From Gordionus sp. m RMFG-2023 (taxonomy: Eukaryota; Nematomorpha; Gordioida; Chordodea; Parachordodidae): a stretch of DNA of 64,000 bases. Where the stretch lies: assembly GCF_954871325.1 (NCBI RefSeq), contig NC_088779.1:29496623-29560622 (forward strand). Direction: 5' to 3'. Shown piece after piece: positions 1 to 12,370 of the stretch; within the stretch, counting starts at the first letter, position 1, and every line of letters begins with the position of its first letter. A program made the translations under genes and the position numbers. Under the pieces are notes generated by a model, which did no database searches, had not been told where the DNA came from, and saw nothing but the letters and a program-made list of their open reading frames with translations.

Positions 1-1555
1 AAAAAAATACAAAAACTCGTTTTAAAAATAAGCTTAAATCGAGCCATTTGTCAAATAATTATAAATTAATTAAGTCAAAATATGAATTATTTATTAATTG
101 TTCAATATTATGTTAAATTTGGAAGAAAATTTAAAATTAAACTACTAATAAATGTATGGGAAATGTTGATTCAATCAAAGTGTTATAAGTTTAATTTTTA
201 TATTTCTAATTTTTTTATATTTTTATTCAATAATATTCCATTTTAATATTTAAATTAAATTAACTCATGTTATGAATATCATAAAATCAACAATCAGCAT
301 TATTTTGTAACATATAAAGTCTTTAAAATCTTTCTGACTGCTATCATTATTAACATTGCCAATTTTCAAATATCTATATTGTATATATATTCTTAAATGT
401 ACACTCTTGTAGGGTTTGAATATCATAAAATCAACAATCAGCATTATTATGTAACGTTTAAAGTCTTTAAAATCTTTCTGATTGCTATCATTATCATTAT
501 GAATTTACAAATATCTATATTGTATATTTCTTTATGTTATCGATAATTTGCATCAATTTCATTATTCAAAAAAATTATTGATTATCAAATCCAATATAGG
601 AAATTATTTACTAAACTTACATGTACACTCTTATAGGGTTAAACAGACCTAAGTCTTACAAATTGCGCTTATATTTTAGTTATAATAAAATTTCAATATA
701 CTATATACTAAGAATCTGATTTTCAGATTATATATAAATAACAATTGCAGTTAAAAGTTTAATCACACGTTACATATACTAAAGAGTTTAACAGAATATA
801 CCATGTTAGAATCAAAAGGAATTTTGGGGCAAACTAAAATGGTTTTGGGCCATTAAATTTGTTTTTTTCCCCTTATGATCAATCTATGAATATATGAAGT
901 CTGTGTTATCATTTTTATAAAATAATTGTCCCAAATTTAAATATAAGATAACAACTATATCAGGTTACACTTATTCGGAGATAGACAATATAAATAAATT
1001 AATACACTAAGATTAGTGTTTTGAGCTAGTAAAAAAAATATTCCAGTGGCGAAAAAAATACTAAAACCCATTTCCAGCCAGAACTTTTTTTTTCATTATA
1101 TATATATATATATCAGGCGCGTACGTAGGAATTTGGTGTGTGTGTGGGGGGAGGGGGGGGGGGGGGGGTTAATAAATTTTTTTAAGAAATATTATTGTTA
1201 TTTAAAAATATCAAGCATAAATTTATTAGGACTAATAACTATTTCTAATACACAATTTTAAATTATATGAATTATAAAAAAATTATTTATATAAACCGGC
1301 ACATAAAAAACTATAAAATAAATGTGAATTAAAAAATATAAAGTGAATATAACCACCATATGAATCACTTAAATGACCCAAAATAGAAATTTGAATTTTT
1401 TGAACCTTTAAAATTTATAAATAAAGTAAAAAATTTTAATGTTGGAAATATAAATATTAATTAATACACAAAATGTTTCTTAGGAATAAATGTATTTTGT
1501 ATTATATTTACAATGTAAAATCCAATCTTCGTTGGGATTGAGCTAATTTTTCAAT

Positions 1556-2110
1556 TACCCAACCTTGCTTGGCGTCAAATGCCTATAAATATTTAAAAGA
1601 TCCAAACCATTCAATCCACTTTCAGAAGTTGTACTTCTTAGGTATGTTTTCAGAGAACTGCAGACCCGGTTCCCTTGCCGGACCGTATTTTAATTTTTTT
1701 AATACACCCGGGCAGAGCCCAAAAGTATTTTTTTAAAAACACCCGGGCCGAGCCTGATTTTTTTTAAGAAAAATTATCCGGGCCCGGCTATATATTTTAA
1801 AACCAAATATTTGAAATTAGCTAAAATCAAAAATAAATATAATTTATTTAAAAATATCCGGGAAAAATTAAATTTAAAAAAAGCCGAGCCAAGCCTAAAA
1901 ATTTCTTTAAAAAAAAATCAGGGCCGTGCCCTGCAAATTGTATCTCAGCAGGGCTCTGTTATTCTTCTTAAAAAAGAGAATGTTCTCTCATTAGTTTACT
2001 AATGGAAAGAGTTACTAATAATATATATATAATCATTTTAATACATTGGGAATAAAATCTAAAATGTGTTTGAAATTAAATAAAGCATCCATAGCATTTT
2101 TTGGGACTAT
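1556..2110 (-). pseudogene. hAT transposase C-terminal remnant
   Basis: Two minus-strand segments match the C-terminus of ZMYM/52-kDa-repressor-like hAT transposases. At 2034-2110 the frame reads VPKNAMDALFNFKHILDFIP, parallel to RPKNALQALSMCNCILDSLP in the hAT at 62888-63613. At 1556-1660 it reads KTYLRSTTSESGLNGL then DLLNIYRH, which is the post-dimerisation tail of the family (compare STTGEKRLNGLAL after 63610). The stretch between (about 1665-2000) is a GC-rich repeat block, so the conserved LATLPISTxxxERS part is missing. The N-terminal two thirds are also absent. Clearly dead. Confidence 0.75.
1660..1995. repeat. GC-rich degenerate ccgggc repeat block
   Basis: Short cores such as acccgggc, gccgagcc, tccgggcccggc recur every 30-45 bases, separated by A/T runs. 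It interrupts the hAT transposase remnant and so arrived later. Similar blocks occur at 2700-2815, 6985-7085, 20100-20330, 42600-42720, 47140-47280 and 50260-50470. An open frame over 1811-2002 is a by-product of this composition. Confidence 0.55.
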
Positions 2111-2699
2111 ATCTTAGTTAATCTTTTAAACATAGTTATTCAGCTAATAGGGCATAAAACAAATATTTTTTTTAACACCATCTGAAAAAGATTGGGACGG
2201 TTTTTGTGGAAATAAAATCTGCAGATTGGTAAGTGCTGCATGAAGAATTAAAAAACCATTCATTTATTTGGATTATAGTTTTATAATACTTTTTTACTGA
2301 TCTTATACTAATGTTTTGCCCCCCCCCCCCGCGGCGTACGCCAATGATATATATATATAAAATTAATTCGACAAATTATTCTCCTTTGTTTGAAAATAAA
2401 ATAAAAAGAGTGCTGGTCGCTTTGAAAAAACGTTCTACCTGGATATCCTATGGCTAAATATTTTAAAAATATTATTAAATAAAATATTATAAATAAAAAA
2501 ATATATTATAGAAGACTTCTTCTTCTGAAAATCTGTAGCCCGCGTAAAGGGCATCTCTACTCACCAAAGCTATATCAATTTGTGATAAAATTATAAAAAT
2601 AAATTAGCAATTACTAATTTTTTAATTTTTAATATTTTGAAGCATTTACAAAATGGGTTATCATTAGAATGGCATAAAAAGTAGAGACCTACGGAGGTA

Positions 2700-2815
2700 T
2701 CATTTACACGGCCCGGCCCGGATTAAAAAGTTTCAGCTCGGCCCAGATATTTTTTCAAAAATTTTTTACGGCCCGCCCCGGGTTTAAAAATTTTAGACCC
2801 GGCCCGGAAATTTAA
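2700..2815. repeat. GC-rich ggcccgg repeat block
   Basis: Four to five cores (cggcccggcccgg, ctcggcccag, cggcccgccccggg, acccggcccgg) separated by A/T runs. It sits exactly where the left arm lacks the 3' portion of the 2.5-kb repeat present at 19550-20500 and 49760-50950. Confidence 0.6.
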
Positions 2816-3779
2816 AAAAAAAATTAAATTTGACTGCGTTCCCCACAAATTCAAAAATCATTCTTTGAATTTTTAAAAGTCTTGATAGATTCAGTTATTT
2901 TAATAGATCTCGCTGGTATGAAATTTTATAATATATATATCATAAAATTGATTAACGATATATATAATGCAAAAAAAAATCTCCGCCTGAAAGCCTCATC
3001 GGTCACAATTACCCATCTGATTTACCCAATTTTGAGCTCCTGCTTGAAGCAATACAAGCTTTACCTGGTTTATATTAAATGGATGATATATGATATCAAT
3101 TTATCAAAAATATTTTTAAATAATAATGTGTAAGTTAGTATTAGCTGAAGCCTGTGGCTGTGCCAAATTATAGTATTATGGAATTTTTCCTTATATTGTA
3201 ATTAATAATCGGAATAATCCCATAACAACATATTCGCAAGATATTTCTAAACCCTCGGGAATATAATTATATTATTTATTGATATTTCTCTAGTGGGGTT
3301 ATAGTTCGTGATAATATATGTAAATACTAAATAAATTTTTAATGTATCTAATATCGATAAACGAACTCATTATAATTATGAAGTTTGAACAAATAAAAAT
3401 TTGAACAAATATAATTTCAAAGGTAAACCAAATATTATTATTTAACAAACATATTAAACCCATCTTATTTGACACTTAAAAAATACTATATAAACAAATA
3501 ACTATTTAAACGAACATAAGTTCAAAGGTAAATTAAAAATTATAATTTAACAAACATATTCAATTTTATTTGACAAAAAAAACTATATAAACAATTTATT
3601 TTCCAATTGTATAAAATATTAATTTTTCAAATTTAAAATTTTTAAAGTTGATATGTTATTTAATTACCATTTATTCATTTGCCTAATATCTATTCTCGAA
3701 TTTTTCTACGCTATTGACGGAATGCTTTATCTTCCTAATAGAGGTACGAGTAATTAAAATTTACATTAATTTGCGTTAG

Positions 3780-4445
3780 CTACAATAATTATTCTGATAT
3801 TGATAAAAAGATCTGTAGCAGTTATTAACAAACTCTTGAAAAATATATTTAATGTGAGTTGCTCTGTCTACCATTTTTCTCTCTTCTATTGTTAATATGT
3901 CATCAAATCATTTAGTATGAATTAGAAATCTGAATCTTTTGAGTGACAATATTGCTCTAACTGTCATCAGATTTCCATAAATCTGACTTATTTTGATGAT
4001 TTGATTTGAATTATACAACTAAATAAAGAATTCCCAACTCTTTATTAGAATTTTCTTATTGGTCTACTTTTTATTAATAATTTTAATTTTTTCATTCGTG
4101 ATAAATAATTTCTTAAATCATTTTTGATGCTATGAACAAATCAAAACTTTCTGGGGTGTCAGCTTCTTTCCCATATTCTTTTACTCTTGGCATATGAAAA
4201 ATTAAATTTTATTGACGTGTTCTTACTCTTTGATTTACAATCTTTTTTTCCATTGAGTCACCTTATTTTTAGCTAATTTTACAGAGAAATAGATATGATA
4301 AATAATTCCATATTTACCTAAATAATATTTAAGTTTATTGTCTGTTTCAACTAACATATCTTCTTCTTCCTCTAATTCAGATTGTGTATATCATGATCAC
4401 TATCATAAATAAAATCTTCTTCCTCGTTATCAATTATATAGTCAT
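3780..4445 (-). pseudogene. piggyBac transposase remnant (DDE_Tnp_1_7)
   Basis: Minus-strand pieces in family order: an acidic N-terminal stretch (DNEEEDFIYDSDHD, near 4400), a YYLGKYG piece near 4300, PRVKEYGKEADTPESF near 4150 (compare the LPGVKGPAKxxxTPxEAW region of the family), then LSLKRFRFLIHT, FDD and ERKMVDRATHIKYIFQEFVN with NCYRSFY (3800-3950), the RFxxLxRxLRFDDxxTRxERKxxDK segment. Frames change and in-frame stops occur between the pieces. The region carrying the catalytic aspartates is beyond the truncation. Short repeat-arm DNA follows immediately. High confidence in the family, none in activity. Confidence 0.75.
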
Positions 4446-4887
4446 AATCACCTCAAATTACATCTTAAATAATTTTGTATTTACTATAGAATCTGCAAAA
4501 ATTATAGTATATGATAAAAATAATTTGAAAAATGAACCAGGTGAAAATAAGAATAATAACTCCATAAAAAAATGTTTTTTTCTTTTTCATACATTTCAAT
4601 TTGGTTTTAATAAATTTTAATATAGATATATTTTTAATTTTAAAAATTAAAAAAAAATTTATTAAAAAATTACAAATTTACTTTAGAGGGGTCTCACAAA
4701 CCCCAATCAGTCACAAAATGCTTATATCTTAAAAATCACTCAACCGATATTTATGAAATTTGGAATATAGATTCTAAGATATATTTGATGATGCTACTGA
4801 AGAATTCAGAACTTAATATTCAACCGTTTTTATGTAATATCATTTCTAGCATGCCTGGGGTTTCATATATTCCACTAGAGTGAAGGG
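3795..4887 (-). mobile_element. piggyBac transposon remnant, 3' truncated
   Basis: The 5' end lies at 4887 on the minus strand, reading cccttcactctagtgg and flanked by TTAA (4888-4891), the piggyBac target. Copy C of the host repeat reads uninterrupted through the same spot (near 48377-48390, cggtgtattcttaaaccc), which gives the empty site. Running leftwards the element carries piggyBac transposase pieces and then breaks off near 3795, where the host repeat resumes at ttagctacaataatt. The other terminus and the second half of the transposase are gone, together with the neighbouring part of the host repeat. Confidence 0.75.
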
Positions 4888-5274
4888 TTAAGAATGCACC
4901 GGAGATTTGACTCTTCTTTCTTTTATTCAGAAATGTGAAAATAAGTGTGTTAATTTTGTGGCGTCAATTTTAGATACAAATTTATAGAGTAGAAATTGAA
5001 AGCAGTCTGAGAAAATATAAATTTTAATTAATTAAAATATGATATCAATTAAAGTAAAAAAAATTTCGGAATTTAATAATTTTTTTTATTAATAAGCCCA
5101 ATATAAGTGTTTAAAATATTGTCACCTTTTGAATAGGTATCACCCCAAAGCGTTAAAATTACCACATGTCAATTTATCATTCCTACTTTAGAAAATATAA
5201 TCGTTCTTATTTGTTTATATAGATCATTTTATAATTCAATCATAGGTAATACCATCGGGTGGGAAATGTAAGAT

Positions 5275-6300
5275 TTTCTATTTCCGATGGGAAATTTGCC
5301 TATTCTCGTAAAAATATCATATTAAGTTAATAAAAAATTTATTTCTAAATATTACATTGTTACTTTTTATATAATTTCAAATTTTATTTATATATAATTA
5401 AACTACTAGAAAATGATTTCTAGTATTATTCCACTTAATATTCTAATATCTGAGTAACGAGGAGTTGTCGGCTTGTTTGCGAAATAACTCAGAACTATTA
5501 TATGAGGAGAGGTTTCATATAATTCACACGTTCTCACAGGGAAGGGTCATAAATCAACGTGCTATATAAATGAATAATTTTTAAACTTTTTAATTTTAAA
5601 ATGGGTAAAGGTAAAATGGCATGTTATCTAGATTAGTTAAGAGAAAATATTCTGGAAGATAGAAAATCATTTTGACATAAGTCAATCTAAGATAATTTAG
5701 AAATAGTATAACTCAGGTTCTTGAGGCTACACAAAATTTTAGACTATTGAAGTAATTCCATAAATGTATAGGATAGTTCGTGGCGCATACATGTCTTCTC
5801 TTTAAAAATATATGATTTGATGCGATTTTGGTAAATTTGAAGTAAGTTTCCATATCAGCTTATCTCATAAGAATACATTCAAGTATATTCATTGTAAAAA
5901 AAATTATATGAAATTCTTTTACAAATATTCATAAACCATTAATACAAAAATTACAAAAGAGGATAATAAATATTCTAAATTTTATATAATAGACAGTTTA
6001 CTAAGAATCTGAGAAAAAATTTTTTATTATAATGATTTACAAAAAACAGAGAATTTTCAATTAATTATAATGGTATGGGGGTTGCATCAGTTTAAAAGAT
6101 CTAGAATATATTATAATATATTGAATGCCATTATTAAATTTAAAGATATTTTCAATAAAATACATATCTCCTCAATTTATTTAATAGATCTTGAATCAAA
6201 TTATAAATTTCCGAAAGAAGTATATACTTGTTATACTTTTAAATCTATAAAAACTTGGAAAGGATTAATTTTAATAGATCAATATCTTAATTATAATGAA
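5275..6300. other. Left-arm-only insertion, unassigned
   Basis: The right arm runs directly from a segment matching gattttctatttcc (left of 5275) to one matching tttggtatacatttaaaaaata (6305), so about 1 kb is extra here. It contains mgkgk-like text at 5600 (ATGGGTAAAGGTAAA), and an 85-codon open frame at 6070-6327 that extends into the flanking repeat and matches nothing I know. No clear terminal repeats seen. Could be a degraded DNA transposon. Confidence 0.4.
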
Positions 6301-7459
6301 TGTATTTGGTATACATTTAAAAAATAAAATTAACATACATGAAAGAAAAAAGTAATTGATAAATCTTTAAGATAAGTCCATAGTTGAGAATGTTGCAAAG
6401 GAAATTTGAACTTAGGTTTGGAGTTTTAAAGGTTAATCGTTATTAATTTTTTTAAAACTTTATGCTTGCATTTCGAATGTGCCACATGATAATTGTGATA
6501 AAGAGAAACTTATGAGGAATATCATAATATGTTTTAAATTTTACTTTTTACACCAGCTAAATTATGTTGACATCTCAACATTCCTATAGATATTGAGAGC
6601 GCTATAAGGCCGGCACATGCAAAATTCTAGGAGAATAAATTACTATTCTGCCAAGGAACCCTTCTATATTCCCTAGTCAATCTTTTTAGTTCATTATATA
6701 TCGCTATTTTATAAATATAAATGTTTCTAAAATTTATATTTTATTGTCTACGATTATTTTTGTATTTTTGAAATTAAAATTTTAAATAAGTTAAAAAAAA
6801 TAAATAAGAGTAAGCGGTATAAAAATTTTTAATTATTATATATAATTGCAATATTACATTAAAACATTTCAAATATTTATTTATTATATATATATAGAGC
6901 GTGTTTGCAAAAGTAATTTCAATCATATTTTAATTGCATCATTATCTATAATAAATATAAAATATATTTTCATTAACTGGTAGAGCCCATAAATGTAATT
7001 TTTTACGGCCCGAGCCGGATTTTAGGAAAAATTATGCAATCATAAACTTACCCGAGCACAAAATTTTATTCCAGCTCCACCCGAGCCCATCCCAATTAAA
7101 ATAATTTTTAATTTTGAGATTTAATGATATAAACTTAAGGAAAAATTAAAAATTATATATAACTATTCCCATATTGCTACCTTTTAAAACTATATATATA
7201 ACCCCCATAAAAGATGATTTTGACAACGTGTCAGAGATAAAAAAATATCTAATTCTGATTGACCCCTTAAATTAAAATAATTATTAAGAGAATTTCTAAT
7301 ATTTAATCTTGGGTCAGGTCTACGCGAGTCCATTCTCAAGGAAATGTCCAATTTCTGACTCCAGGTGAGCTTCAGGCAGTCTGAGCAGGCCTCTAAGAAC
7401 AAAGAAATGTTCATATCCTAGAAAGTTTTAAAATCTTTTCTTTTTCTAATGTTCCACCT

Positions 7460-7910
7460 CAGTGGCATATCCCGGATTTTCTTATGAGAAGGTGGGGTGG
7501 TAAAAATTTTTGGGGCTTCGCCCCCAACCCCCTTTTACCTGGCTTTCGACGGGGTCTTATGTTGTATAATTTTATAATAATTAAATTTTTTCTTATAACT
7601 TTTATTCACTAATTCGTGCTTATGGATATTACAAGTCGATTTTTTATTATTTTAAGTTAGGTATATTATATTTAATGTTGTGATGTCCAAATTGATTGAT
7701 ATCTATTAACTAATCGCGATCTATTAAATAAAAGATTGATTTTTTTAAATTCTTTATGTTATATTAACTTTGCGGACTCGTTTTATAATATTAACTCAAT
7801 AATTCGACATATTTTGTAAACTATGTAAACTTAGAAAATTAATTGTACATACAGTTAATAAATATTTTTAAAATAAAATATAAATTAAAACTTGATTAAC
7901 CTTTCAGTTT
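7460..7910 (+). mobile_element. hAT-type terminus remnant
   Basis: Starts cagtggcatatcccgg, followed by a purine-rich stretch and the hairpin ggggcttcgccccc (7512-7525) then aaccccc, the usual look of many hAT 5' ends. The right arm and its duplicate (46780, 42245) lack roughly 450 bp here, so it is an insertion. I could not find the matching right terminus or a clean target duplication, so it is probably truncated. Confidence 0.45.
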
Positions 7911-7984
7911 AATGTCACTTTTTTTATAATAATTATTTATTTTAAAAAAATATGTGTCTTTTTGAAATAACGGTTTGATTTAAT

Positions 7985-8170
7985 ATTGTTAAATGGCTCG
8001 ATTTGAGCTAACTTGAAAAATAGCTACCTCAATATTTTATCAGGAAAATATTCCCTAAACTTCGATATAACACCATTAGAAGTGTAAAACTTTGTGCTTC
8101 TATGATGAAATTTTTAGATTTGCGTAATATTATAATATTGAGTTTGCCGTTTTAAAAATAGACTCATATC
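7985..8170. repeat. MITE copy, 220-bp family
   Basis: Begins tgttaaatggctcgatttga and contains the family core ctaaacttcgatataac; close relatives lie at 16050, 26836, 41981 and 46534. The copy is shared with the right arm (46534-46720), so it predates the inverted duplication. Terminal bases are worn. Confidence 0.55.
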
Positions 8171-11100
8171 ATATGTAACCGTTTCACAATACTAGTTTTA
8201 TTAAAATATTAGATATAATCTAATTGTTTTTTAATCGGGTCAGAAGGTAACGTTGTTTAGAGTTAAATTATTGTGAGATTTAAAATATTATAATTTTATA
8301 TCCTATTAACATTTAATAATTTTTATAAAATATTCCATTATATATAAAGCAATAGTGACCTCTCATAAAAACTATACAATTTGCGGTACTACAAATTAAA
8401 TTTATTCTAAAAATAACATTGAAATGGTTTCCTTGATTATAAATAGAAATAATATTTTATTTTTTTAAATATATTAACATTAAAATAGGATAATAAATTG
8501 GATCATTCTTTTAAAAGAATTAGGTTGAAATTGTTTTATAAAATATTTTATCATGTTTTAGTGCTTGAATATGTACCTCCAAGTAATAAATAATCCTTAT
8601 ATTTAAATTTTAATATAGGCTCTAACATAGTAAGGGAAAAGTTCCTTAAACTTCCATAGGCCTAGATTAGCTAAGAAATTTTTATTTATTAAAATGATTT
8701 ATCATTTAAAAAATAATTTTTATTACCATTTTCTAAAAGATGGCTTATGCATTATTTTGCTAGATGATAAATTATCGATTCAAATCACTAACTATTTATA
8801 TATAAAATTATTCCTAATAAAATTAGAATTTATTTAAATAAAATTAGGTAGTTATTTAACAAATTACTAAATGACGATCAACTTCATATAGAATATAATA
8901 TATTCTCTTAAAATATCTAAATCGGGTTAAATTTTTAATTTAAATTTTAAAATAATCGTTTTAATATACCATTTAAATTAACTAATATAAATTATTTTTA
9001 AATTATCTGCAACTTTTTGAATATAAAATTAATTAAGATATAGATATTTTTAAATAATTTGTTTTTTAGATATAAGATCTTTTCCCCAATTTAAAAAATA
9101 TACAAAATATATAAGTATCTCAGTCCTGAGCAATAGTAATATAAAATTATATTAATTTATATTATTTAAATTAGTTATTTATATAATTTAACAGATTTTA
9201 TTTATAAACATTAGAATACCATTATTTTATGAAAGATAAATATAGTTGAAATTCTCCAACGATAGCACAAATAATTTTTTTTATTCTTGAAGGATAAAAG
9301 GCATGAAATGATTTAAAAAATGTTCTATGTTATTAGCCCGCTTGAAAATTGATATGCTAATTTTTATAATATAGTTGTTACCACAATTACTATTTAAAAA
9401 ATTGCAAATTTAAAATATTTATTTTAAATATATAAAAGAGTTAAGGACATATTTATAAAAATTTTTATAAGTTAAAGTTTTAAAATTAATATATTCCTTT
9501 TAAGTCAAATATTAACATTTTAAAGTCTAGCTAACATGTTATTTTAATTTTTTTTAAATGACTTTGATTAGTTTAATTAATACTTAAGTAATAATATTTT
9601 AAAAATTATTATTAGCCATTGATAAATTAGAAGAAAGTTTTATATAAATTATGTTTCACCTATAATACAATATAAATAACTAACTACATAAAGTATTATC
9701 TTAAAAGGTTTTATCTATAAATTCGTAATGTGATATTTCATTAATCTATGTGAGATAATATAGGAAATCAAACATTTAAAATAAATTATTACAGTTTAAT
9801 ATTATTTCATTATTTTAATTACATTATTATATCTATTTTATTACAATATACAAGATATTTTCATATTTTAAATTAAGCAAAACCATCTTTTAAAGTTATT
9901 GAATAATTGTATTTAAATAGAAGGGTTAATACATTGAAATATTTTGTTATAAGTTACAAAATTAATTCTTGAAATTGAAATTTTATTATAATATATTAAT
10001 ATAATTATCAAATATATATCAATTTAAATTTTATCAAAACGGTAAAAAAAAATAATATAAAAAATTTATACATAAAAAAACATAATTGAGATTTTAGTTA
10101 TCTCTTTAAAATACCACCTTACTACCCTTTAATATTGACACCTCTCTTGGAGTTTTTTATGTGAGAACGATATCGCCTTTTAAAACGTTCTACCTACACC
10201 TTTAGTCTCAAGACAGATAAAGGTTCGGAAGTCCTGAATGTTGAGACTGAGGTTACTAAGAGGGGTTCCTTCTAATCTACTTCTTTTTAAGTTTGTTTTA
10301 TAATAATCAGTTATTTAATTAATTCCTGCTTTATCGAATCTGCAGATTTTGTGAGTTTGTTAATAAATTTTATATTTTTAAATATCTCATATGTAACTTA
10401 TTTATTATCAATTAATCGCAGTTACAGAAATTTTGGACCATCCAGAATAATATTAAAAATTTAATTGATGGTTATATTGCCTATAATTTCTATTATTGTC
10501 CTTCTAAGTTATTTTTTTAGCTAATTATTTTCAAGGACAAATACCAAATCATCCGTTTAAAAATCGAATCAAATTCAGCCGTTTAACAAAACTATTCTTT
10601 ATTTAAAAATTTTGAAAAGGAATTATTACCGTATAAATATTGATGCGATAGGTTAATTCTAGCTAATTATAATATATTATTAAAATTTTATAATAAAATA
10701 ATTTAATTCCTCGATAAATTAAAAATATAAATAAGACTAACATCATATCATTTTTAGGCAAATCTAAATAATAAATAATTATTGAATATTTATCTTATTT
10801 TACTTTCATATATATATAAAATTATTTAATTTCATTAGTTAAATTTTATTTCTATTTTATTTTATTTGTTTTTAATTAGTATACTTAATATGTTTTATAA
10901 ATGTAATGTATTATAAAAAAAAATTTTTAAATAATTTATCAGCTTAGAATTTTATCAATAATGGATAGATTAAGAACAACACATTTATAATAATTACTAA
11001 AGTTAGAATAATTTTTATATAGAAGATGCCCCTCCTGCACAATTTGACGGTGATAAAATTTTCATAGTTTATCAAAATATACTTTTCTATTTTTTTAAAG

Positions 11101-12370
11101 GTATAATTACAATCTTCATAGTCACATTTTACTTTTACTGCAATCTTGTTGTATAATTTTGATTTGGTCAGAAATATATTCCAGCAGGTTTTATAGGCTT
11201 ATTCAACGAACATAAATTGATAATGGATTGCCAATTATTCGCTCTGTTAACTAAATTTAATATTTAACTATTCATACTAGAATCCAATTATTCAAATTTT
11301 TCGAATAATCATTCATTCATAGTTTCCGCGAATTTGTAGTAAATTACACAAAATACTTTGTATTTTTATATTCTCAGCTCCAAATTTTACTATAATTGAG
11401 AATTAGAAGCTACCCACATTGCGAGATACACGATGTTGTATTTTTGAGGATTTTTAGATACTTCGTCGCGAATTCATGCTATTTAATAAAAGAAAAATAT
11501 GTAATGTATTGTCAGAATTTTTGATTGAATCTATTTTAATTAGAAAAATTATATTCTAATTTATTAGATGAGAAAATATAACATGAGAACAAATTATTAA
11601 CGAAATTAAAATGATTACTATTGATTTAATATAACCAAGCAATTTTTCTAAGGTAAAGAGTTTTAATTACCGTGTCTTCCATAATAATTTTGACTCTATA
11701 ACGTTCCAATAAAAAGAATGCATTTAACAAACAGTTTATATTTATTTTCAATAAGTGTCAGATTAAAAAATTTATCAATATGCATGATAAATATTTATGT
11801 ATAAAAAAATTATTACAATTATTGAAATAATTCGATTTCATTTCGAATATTTAGTCCAATTATTCTATTCCAACAATTTCAATTGTGTTATTTTTTTAAT
11901 AATTCAAATAAAATAAATAAATTATTAATTATATTTAAATCAAATAATTTTTTAATATTTGAACTTTATGAAAAATTTAATAATTGAATTTATAACTATT
12001 TGATGATTGTAATTTTTTGGAATTAAAAAAAATAGGATATTTCCTGAATGGGCATAATGTAATGAGTAATCATGCCTAATAGATTTAGACATTTTTATCC
12101 ATAAAATCGTTTGTATTTTGTAATTTATATATAAAATCTTAAAAAGAAATTGGCATAAACTTAGTTCTAAAAAAATAAAGTAAAAATTTATAGTGAAATT
12201 ATTATTATGTGTTTGCTAGAATATATTTCTGGCAAATTAAAAGATATTAAAGTTTTAACTCTCCTTCAATAAAAAATTATAATTAGAGATTGTCAATCAC
12301 TTTGATACGACATATATACGTTCATTTTATTTAAATGTTAATGTTTTCTTAACAAATTATAAAGATTTTT
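8171..12370. other. Arm DNA, no gene seen
   Basis: A/T-rich inverted-repeat DNA. A slightly richer stretch at 10130-10280 (tctcttggagttttttatg, gttgagactgaggttac) is well kept in the partner arm at 32960-33130 but gives no recognisable protein. A half MITE end (cagccgtttaacaaaac) sits at 10577. Segment 10380-10500 recurs at 32760-32900 and 53430-53590. Confidence 0.5.

Larger units (their letters stand above)
1114..2346 (-). mobile_element. Deleted hAT transposon with 8-bp target duplication
   Basis: The left end reads caggcgcgtacgtagg and the right end, on the other strand, cattggcgtacgccgcgg. Both share a GGCGTACG-like core followed inside by a long G run (1141-1168 on +, about 2318-2331 as C run). 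The flanks are atatatat on both sides (1106-1113, 2347-2354), an 8-bp duplication typical of hAT. The inverted partner near 52320-52345 is continuous through the (TA)n tract and is the empty site. The ends resemble those of the hAT at 62456 (cagtggcgtaggca plus G run), so both may belong to one family. Inside are two pieces of transposase on the minus strand and a GC-rich nested repeat. Confidence 0.8.
2820..5270 (-). repeat. 2.5-kb repeat family, copy A (inverted)
   Basis: Matches 47980-49760 (copy C) and parts of 17930-19560 (copy B) in reverse orientation. Landmarks: gagctcctg...tttgagctcc around 3030, the atcgataaacgaactcattat segment near 3352, an internal ~110-bp tandem motif (3395-3590) and gtcaccttttgaataggtatc at 5121. 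A piggyBac remnant (3795-4887) interrupts it, and part of the repeat next to that remnant is missing. No function recognised for the family. Confidence 0.75.

Noticed and set aside
1046-1261. 71-codon open frame
   Set aside because: Crosses a hAT boundary and a G run; no family resemblance.
2882-3133. 83-codon open frame
   Set aside because: Lies in the 2.5-kb repeat; the frame is not kept in copies B and C.
4384-4620. 78-codon plus-strand frame
   Set aside because: Opposite strand of the piggyBac remnant's acidic N-terminal part.
7190-7414. Open frame with RRPDPRLNIRNSLNNYF, also at 42264-42539
   Set aside because: Shared because the DNA is duplicated (GC-rich repeat block). Reads similar in several copies but shows no coding signature and no known protein.
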